A DNA stretch of 64,000 bases, taken from the NCBI GenBank assembly GCA_037127255.1, contig JBANSL010000004.1, positions 7,130,001 through 7,194,000 of the forward strand. The letters are read 5' to 3'. The position numbers and the translations under genes are program-made. The notes below the pieces were generated by a model. That model was not told the DNA's origin. It searched no databases and was given only the letters and a program-made list of their open reading frames with translations. The stretch's first letter is position 1. Each line of letters opens with the position of its first letter. The DNA comes from Persicaria tinctoria. Taxonomy: Eukaryota > Streptophyta > Magnoliopsida > Caryophyllales > Polygonaceae. Shown one piece after another: positions 58,481 through 64,000 of the stretch.

Positions 58481-59781
58481 GAGATGGATGGGGCAGCGTT
58501 GCTTATCCAGAGGACATTAGGGTCCCTCTCCTCCGGTGGCGAAGGACTCCCTTTAAGTTACTATTTAATGAGCAAGTAATTGCTTAAAGTTCGAAAAAAA
58601 AAACTCAAAAAAAAACTCGGCTTAAGCTCGTTCATTTCCTAAACGAGTCGAGTATGAACACATTTTTAAGTTTAAGTCGAAATTTAAGCTCGGCTTGTGC
58701 TCGTTCATATCCTAAATAAACCGAATATGAACCAATAATACTCGACTCATTTTACTCGAATAACAACCCCTAATTAAAATACTATTCACATAGTCTATTA
58801 ACAAGACACAAAAAAAGTTTATTAGCAAAATAAATAACAAAAAAACTACACTCGAATACTTTTTATTTTTACAAAATGTTTATGCTTTGGCCCTAGAGAC
58901 ACAAAAAAACATCATCCTCATCCAACCCGGAGAGGATCTTTTAGTTCGCTATGATAGTCTCTTATGTGGCCCGACTTCTGTTATTAGTTGAAAACTAGTT
59001 CTTTTCCCGAACCTTGTTCGGGTTTTTTCATAATATTTTTGATCGAGTTTGACGTATTAAACAAAATTTTCGACACGTCAATTTTCTACTAACATATTGC
59101 TTATGCTTCTTGTCATGATGTTCTTCGAAATTTTCTTTTCTTGGGATATCGATACTTCAAATTTAACAAAGAATGGTAAATTAGCCGTTTTCACACTTCT
59201 CCTAACATCCGTCCTAATTGAAAGCAAAGAAAAGAAACCTTATAGTTTTTTGTTTAAGAAGATTGAGTTTGAATCCTATAAGATACTTTCTCTATTACAC
59301 ACATCATGTCACACCTTTCAATTCAAATTGGTCAAAATTATAAACCGATTTGATAAAGAAACCTTAAGTTGAAATGAAACCCTATATAGCTAAAGAATAA
59401 AAAAAATTGATATTTTATGTGTGTTTTTTATAATGTCTTAGACCTTTAATTAGAAAGAGGTGATCTATGTTTAAGTATGAACCCTAAGAGGCCAAAATAT
59501 TAAAAAAAAAAAAATTCATTTCCATATTTGAAATATTAGATACTTAGATGCATTTCATCGAACACCTTATGGGTGATGATTAAACCCATCAAGTCACAAT
59601 TTATAACCTTCTATTTCACAAATTTCATCAATGGAGTAAACAATTTATGCATTGTTATCTAAATATTTGCCCAAAAAATATTCTAACAAAAATATCTTGA
59701 AACCCATATACTTTAGGTAGCAGCAGATACAAAGAGAGCAAGAAAGAATTTCAAACTAACCTAACAGAGCCTTGAGATGAA
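58481..59781. other. spacer with repeat fragments, lectin upstream region
   Basis: 58600-58760 carries CTCGGCTTAAGCTCGTTCA-type repeats, probably part of a DNA-transposon remnant into which the LINE inserted. From about 58760 the sequence is AT-rich. No gene is visible; the frame at 59097-59372 has no family pattern. Confidence 0.45.
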
Positions 59782-59785
59782 ATGA
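59777..59785 (+). promoter_or_regulatory. minimal upstream ORF (ATG AAA TGA) overlapping the lectin start
   Basis: The sequence GAGATGAAATGACACC places an ATG five bases before the lectin ATG; it encodes only Met-Lys and its stop TGA overlaps the lectin start as ATGA. Such minimal overlapping uORFs can lower translation or rely on reinitiation. Whether the transcript includes it is not known. Confidence 0.5.
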
Positions 59786-60771
59786 CACCGGCGGCGGCGG
59801 CGCTGCTTCTGACCACCGCACTCTTAGTTGTACTTCTACTTGTTTCGGCCGCAATGCCAACCGCCAGAGCCGAAGAGGCTCCGATAACCGAGACGCACAC
59901 TTTCGGTTTTCCATTCAATCAGACCTACTGCGACTTCTTCTCCGTCGCGCCTCCGGCGACAATTTTAAACGGCGCGTTGCAGATCACGCTGGATTCCATC
60001 GGGAACTTCTCCCTTACCAATCGCTCCGGTCGGATCCTCTACAACAGCCCCTTCACTCTATGGGAGAGAGGTAGTTCCTCCGCGGTAGCCACTAAGGTCG
60101 CCTCCTTCAACACCTCTTTCCTCCTTAACATATTTCACCCCAACCACACCGTCACCCCCGGCGAGGGAGTCGCGTTCGTTATAGCTCCAAATCTCTCCAC
60201 GCCGCCGGGAAGCGACGGTCAGTACCTCGGCCTCACCAACTCCACCACCGATGGATCCGCCAGCAACCACCTCTTTGCGGTCGAGTTCGACACGCAGAAG
60301 CAGGACTTCGATCTGGATGGAAACCACATCGGAATCGACATCAACAACATCCGATCCACCAAAAACGTATCCCTCTCCGCCTTCAACATCACCCTGGCGC
60401 CAAACGACACCGTCTTCCACAAGATCTGGATCCACTACAACGGTCGTAATAAAACCCTAGCCGTCTACATAGCCGACCAATCCGAATCAACGGAGACGAT
60501 TCCGATGCCGAAATCACCCGTGCTCCCCATGGACAGCCTCGATCTAAGCTCAATCGTCGAGCAACAATCTTTCTTCGGCTTCTCCGCGTCGACCGGGTCA
60601 ACGACCGAGGAGCTCCACTGCGTGCTAAGCTTTGTGGAAAAAACTGGCGGAGAAGATGAAGGTGAAGTGGCCGGCTTTAATAAATTGGGAGTGGAACTGT
60701 ACTGGGAGAACATGGAAGTAGAAAATAAGAAGCAGTTGAGGAGAGAACGTGGGAGAAAGACTGCAAATTAG
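59782..60771 (+). CDS. secreted legume-type (L-type) lectin-domain protein without kinase
   Basis: A single exon of 329 residues. Residues 1-30 form a signal peptide (long Leu/Val core, probable cleavage after ARA-30). A legume lectin beta-sandwich follows from about 37 to 300, with the metal-site region AVEFDTQKQDFDLDGNHIGIDINN and the IWIHYNGRNKTLAVYI block. Eleven N-glycosylation sequons are visible (such as NQT, NFS, NHT, NST, NKT). There is no transmembrane span and no kinase, so it is not a complete lectin receptor kinase; secreted lectin-domain proteins of this kind occur in plant defence. The C-terminal tail KKQLRRERGRKTAN is basic; it derives from a 24-28 bp segment repeated downstream (60732 and 60805). 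Confidence 0.9.
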   Translation: MTPAAAALLLTTALLVVLLLVSAAMPTARAEEAPITETHTFGFPFNQTYCDFFSVAPPATILNGALQITLDSIGNFSLTNRSGRILYNSPFTLWERGSSSAVATKVASFNTSFLLNIFHPNHTVTPGEGVAFVIAPNLSTPPGSDGQYLGLTNSTTDGSASNHLFAVEFDTQKQDFDLDGNHIGIDINNIRSTKNVSLSAFNITLAPNDTVFHKIWIHYNGRNKTLAVYIADQSESTETIPMPKSPVLPMDSLDLSSIVEQQSFFGFSASTGSTTEELHCVLSFVEKTGGEDEGEVAGFNKLGVELYWENMEVENKKQLRRERGRKTAN

Positions 60772-61251
60772 GGCTTCTTAGTAGTTTTACTCAGGGATTG
60801 AAGCGGTTGAGGAGAGAACGTGGGAGAAAAGCTAATTTCTTATTTTTGTGAAAAGGTGGACACGTGGCACAAATTTTTACAAAGAAGCTGCTTCTAAAAT
60901 AATAAGTATAAGGGGTGGATAATTATAAAATTATCCAATTTATTAAAATAAATAGTAAAATAATTCGTTACATCCAACCAAGTGATATGGATCGTGTATG
61001 GATTGTGTATAAGGGATCATAACTACGGAACCATTCCGGAATGACTCACCGGAAATGACGGGTTCGAACCAGGAATGACCGCTCTTTATTTACCAATGCA
61101 AGGGATCATAACTAAGGACTAGAGGATCATTGCCACATTGAACCCTATTCAGAAAGCTTCATCTCCCTTTATTTAAACAACAATCTCTGTCACTATTTGC
61201 AACCGCCTATCTCTCCTCCTCAGATCCACAAATCATGCGGGGTTTTGATTC
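60772..61251. other. lectin 3' flank and spacer
   Basis: A phrase of about 24 bases, GTTGAGGAGAGAACG onward, repeats the end of the lectin gene at about 60805. AAGGGATCATAACTA occurs at about 61012 and 61102. A tRNA B-box-like GGTTCGAACC (61061-61070) has no matching tRNA fold. No gene was seen. Confidence 0.45.
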
Positions 61252-64000
61252 TGTAGATTTTAGGAGAACGATTTTGGAGCAACTGATTTTCTGTATTTCT
61301 TGCAAAAGAAGTTCTGAGTACCTATCGCTATATATACACGAGATTAGAGGAAGCTGCTAACTAACTAACCATTAAGGCAACTAATCTAGCTCACATCAAA
61401 GACTACAAGTGGGCTATTGGGCCTTAGCCCACCTTTATTAGTCGACATGTCCAACAGATCCAATTCCATCCCATCTTTATTGATCTGTGTTTCGACATCT
61501 CGCCTTGTGACCATGTCAGTCACACCAGCATCTACATCCCCCCCGCAAGCTGGACGTAGAGGAAGACGAAGACCCAGCTTGGAACACATGAGGTGATGAA
61601 GTGCAGCTCCAAGGGGTTTAGTGAGTATATCAGCAAGCTGAAGACCCGAAGGAACAAAGGACGTAGTGATAAACCCAGACTGAACCATCTCGCGGATGAA
61701 ATGCCCGCCAATCCGGATGTGTTTGGTGCGCTCGTGGAAAACGGGATTGACGGCCAGTTGCAACGCAGCCTTGTTATCACAGTGAAGATCAATCGGTAAC
61801 CGAATAACAACACGAAGATCAGTCAACAAGCTATGGAGCCAAACAAGTTCGCTAGCAACCGCAGACATACTTCGGTATTCGCTTTCAGCAGTAGACTTGG
61901 ACACCGTCTTCTGTTTCTTGGTTTTCCAGGAAACCAACGAGTTTCCAAGGAAAACGCAGTATCCAGAAAGTGATCGAGCTGTATAGGCGCAACTCCCCCA
62001 ATCTGCGTCGCTATAGGCAACAGGCTGCAACGATGAGGAAGAAGGATAAAATAGAGCAAAATTGAATGAGCCTTTTAGGTACCGTAACAGATGCACAGCG
62101 ACATTCATATGAGGTTGGCGGGGCTCGGAAACGAACTGACTGAGCTGTTGTATGGTGTACGTAATGTCTGGCCTGGTTAATGTAAGGTAAAGCAATCGCC
62201 CAACCAACCGGCGATACCGCTCTGGATCTGTACACACCTCACCATCTGTAGGAGTGAGCTTTAGGCCCTGTTGCATAGGGAATTTAGCCGGTTTACAATC
62301 AGACATTCCAGCCCCATCAATGATATCGAGCACGTATTTTCGCTGATTAAGCAAGATCCCTTCAGGAGATCGAGCAATTTCCATCCCAAGGAAATAACGA
62401 GCTAACCCGAGGTCTTTAATGGTGAATTCAGAGTCCAAAGTGGCCTTTAATTCAGCAATTTCCGAAGGTGATTCACCAAGCAACAACATATCGTCCACAT
62501 AAACCAAAGCAACTGTCAAATTACCCGGAACCCCTTTGACAAACAAAGAGTGATCATACGTGGACTGAGTATATCCCTTTCCGACAAGGAATCTGGTAAG
62601 CGTAATGTTCCATTGACGGCTTGCTTGTTTAAGCCCGTAAAGAGAGCGTGTAAGCTTGCAAACTTGTCCCGACAAAGCCTTGCCATAACCAGCCGGAGGA
62701 ATCATATAGACCTCATCATCCAAATGTCCGTGCAAGAAGGCGTTATTGATGTCCAATTGATGAAGAGGCCAACCTCTGGCTGATGCGAGTGCCATGATGA
62801 CTCGGACTGTAGGCAACTTGGCGACCGGTGAAAACGTATGCTTATAGTCCTTATCTTTCACCTGATTATACCCCTTAGCAACCAATCGTGCCTTGTGCCT
62901 CTCGACTGAGCCATCAGCGCGGTATTTAACCTTGAAGACCCATTTACAACCTATCGGTTTCTTACCCGGAGGCAAGCTAGTAAGAACCCAGGTCTTGTTA
63001 CATTCAAGGGCCTGGAGTTCCTTAGCAATTGCGGCTTCCCATTCTGGATGCCCTTGAGCTTGTTCAAACGAATGAGGCTCGAAAGTGTGGAAGACTGCAG
63101 CTAGGGACTGCACAAATTCAGAAGAATAATGTCCTAGATGCTGTGCACTAAACATTGCAAATGAAGAAGACATCCCAGTGGAAGGATCAAGAACGTCTCT
63201 TCGAGAAGGAAGATTGAGACAAACAAAGTCTTGCAATCTAGCGGGGACAACAATGGCTCTCGTAGACCTGCGAACCCCAACGTCATGCTGAATAGAAGCA
63301 GCAGTGTCTGCAACCTCACGATTAGATGACAACTCAGCCTCTATATTAGTGATAGATTCAGGGTTATTGGGGGAAATACCAGGTTGCACCGAACCTGAAG
63401 GAGTGGGCACTATGGGATCCAAGACATAATCAACCCACCCATTATCAGCTGCAGGATTCACAATTGGCAAGGATGACTCAGATAGATTGTGATCCTTTGA
63501 AGGGTGATCACGGAAAGGAAAGATAGTTTCCTTGAAAACAACGTGGCGACTAACGAAGGTAGATTTGGTGTCCAAATCATAAAGCTTGTAAGCCTTTTGA
63601 TAAGGAGGATAACCAATAAACACACACCTTCTAGCTGTAGGTTCAAACTTGTCTCGTTGCACCTTGCTTTTAGATGCAAAACAGAGACAACCTACCACCC
63701 TTAGTTCATCATAAGTAGGAACCTTCTTAAACAGAACTTCGTAGGGTGTCTTACCTCCAAGAACGGATGAAGGTAGTTTATTGATGATGTAGGTGGCGCT
63801 TAACACACAATCTCCCCAGAAACGCAAAGGCAAATTAGCGTGAATCCTCATAGATCGTGCTGTCTCAATCAGATGGCGATGTTTACGCTCCACCCTCCCG
63901 TTCTGTTGAGGCACTTCCGGGGCTGATCGTTGATGAATGATGCCCTTTTGAGCAAAGAATTCACTACACTTTCGTTGTGTGAATTCGGTTCCATTGTCGG
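61252..64000 (-). mobile_element. Ty1/copia element, 3' part, extending past the window
   Basis: The minus-strand frame carries the end of integrase, reverse transcriptase and RNase H, and continues unbroken to position 64000. A probable 3' LTR begins with TGTTGGACATG at 61454 and contains TATATATAG (about 61330); its outer end may be the CTACA at 61252, but that is a guess. The pol frame ends inside this LTR (61386). The 5' LTR, gag and protease are outside the window. Confidence 0.82.
61386..64000 (-). CDS. copia integrase C-terminus, reverse transcriptase and RNase H, partial
   Basis: The frame is open from the window edge, with an integrase DNGTEF block at the very edge, PQQNGRVERKHRHLIETARSM (E of the DDE triad), the GKTPYEVLF block, reverse transcriptase with LHQLDINNAFLHG, SLYGLKQASRQW and YVDD (residues 472-475 counting from 63914), and RNase H with SDADWGSC, STAESEYRSM and HCDNKAALQLA. 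No stop or frameshift is visible over about 870 codons, so this copy may be young. The first Met usually given (63914) is an internal GTG codon, not a true start. Confidence 0.9.
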   Translation of the reverse strand, partial: DNGTEFTQRKCSEFFAQKGIIHQRSAPEVPQQNGRVERKHRHLIETARSMRIHANLPLRFWGDCVLSATYIINKLPSSVLGGKTPYEVLFKKVPTYDELRVVGCLCFASKSKVQRDKFEPTARRCVFIGYPPYQKAYKLYDLDTKSTFVSRHVVFKETIFPFRDHPSKDHNLSESSLPIVNPAADNGWVDYVLDPIVPTPSGSVQPGISPNNPESITNIEAELSSNREVADTAASIQHDVGVRRSTRAIVVPARLQDFVCLNLPSRRDVLDPSTGMSSSFAMFSAQHLGHYSSEFVQSLAAVFHTFEPHSFEQAQGHPEWEAAIAKELQALECNKTWVLTSLPPGKKPIGCKWVFKVKYRADGSVERHKARLVAKGYNQVKDKDYKHTFSPVAKLPTVRVIMALASARGWPLHQLDINNAFLHGHLDDEVYMIPPAGYGKALSGQVCKLTRSLYGLKQASRQWNITLTRFLVGKGYTQSTYDHSLFVKGVPGNLTVALVYVDDMLLLGESPSEIAELKATLDSEFTIKDLGLARYFLGMEIARSPEGILLNQRKYVLDIIDGAGMSDCKPAKFPMQQGLKLTPTDGEVCTDPERYRRLVGRLLYLTLTRPDITYTIQQLSQFVSEPRQPHMNVAVHLLRYLKGSFNFALFYPSSSSLQPVAYSDADWGSCAYTARSLSGYCVFLGNSLVSWKTKKQKTVSKSTAESEYRSMSAVASELVWLHSLLTDLRVVIRLPIDLHCDNKAALQLAVNPVFHERTKHIRIGGHFIREMVQSGFITTSFVPSGLQLADILTKPLGAALHHLMCSKLGLRLPLRPACGGDVDAGVTDMVTRRDVETQINKDGMELDLLDMSTNKGGLRPNSPLVVFDVS

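Noticed and set aside
61061..61070. tRNA B-box-like GGTTCGAACC
   Set aside because: No A box or cloverleaf stems could be built around it.

Overview
This is a nuclear window from a flowering plant. The genes have short GT-AG introns, plant-only families are present (a group IId WRKY factor, a plastid phosphoglucomutase-like protein, a legume-type lectin), and most of the space is plant transposable elements: Ty1/copia, L1-like LINEs with an RNase H tail, Helitron, Stowaway, hAT-like and PIF/Harbinger-like elements. The gene sequences look like a eudicot, possibly an asterid, but I cannot name the species. There is nothing bacterial or viral and no CRISPR.

Layout. 1-1.73 kb: part of a decayed copia element (minus strand) with a tiny LTR element inside its gag. 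2.55-9.2 kb: a complete copia element with two 987-bp LTRs and a perfect 5-bp target duplication. 9.2-17.4 kb: no convincing genes; small DNA transposons, several with defined ends, and a perfect 68-bp palindrome. 17.4-20.6 kb: a decayed LINE with a Helitron inside it. 21.6-28.7 kb: a gene island with a WRKY gene (+), a phosphoglucomutase-like gene (+) and a small hypothetical gene (-). 29.7-31.7 kb: a large foldback element with purine/pyrimidine arms. 33.2-40.0 kb: a copia remnant split by an almost full-length LINE. 40.5-42.3 kb: another LINE remnant with a Stowaway element. 44.8-45.9 kb: linker histone H1 (+). 48.4-52.6 kb: an eight-exon FAD/NAD(P)-binding oxidoreductase (-). 52.8-58.5 kb: a second large LINE carrying a solo LTR and a TRIM-like element. 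59.8-60.8 kb: a secreted legume-type lectin (+). 61.3-64.0 kb: the 3' half of another copia element, running off the window.

The host genes do not form an operon or an obvious pathway; they are unrelated housekeeping, regulatory and defence-type genes separated by transposons. I rebuilt exons by eye from splice sites and protein family patterns, and the four multi-exon gene models keep frame throughout (363, 619, 298 and 505 residues).

No previously undescribed biological system is evident. The most notable content is the layered insertion history (several elements with readable target duplications), two hAT-like elements filled with a GGGTGATGG-type repeat, a Helitron with textbook ends, an in-frame stop-free WRKY intron, and the fact that all eight coding retroelements whose direction can be read lie on the minus strand.
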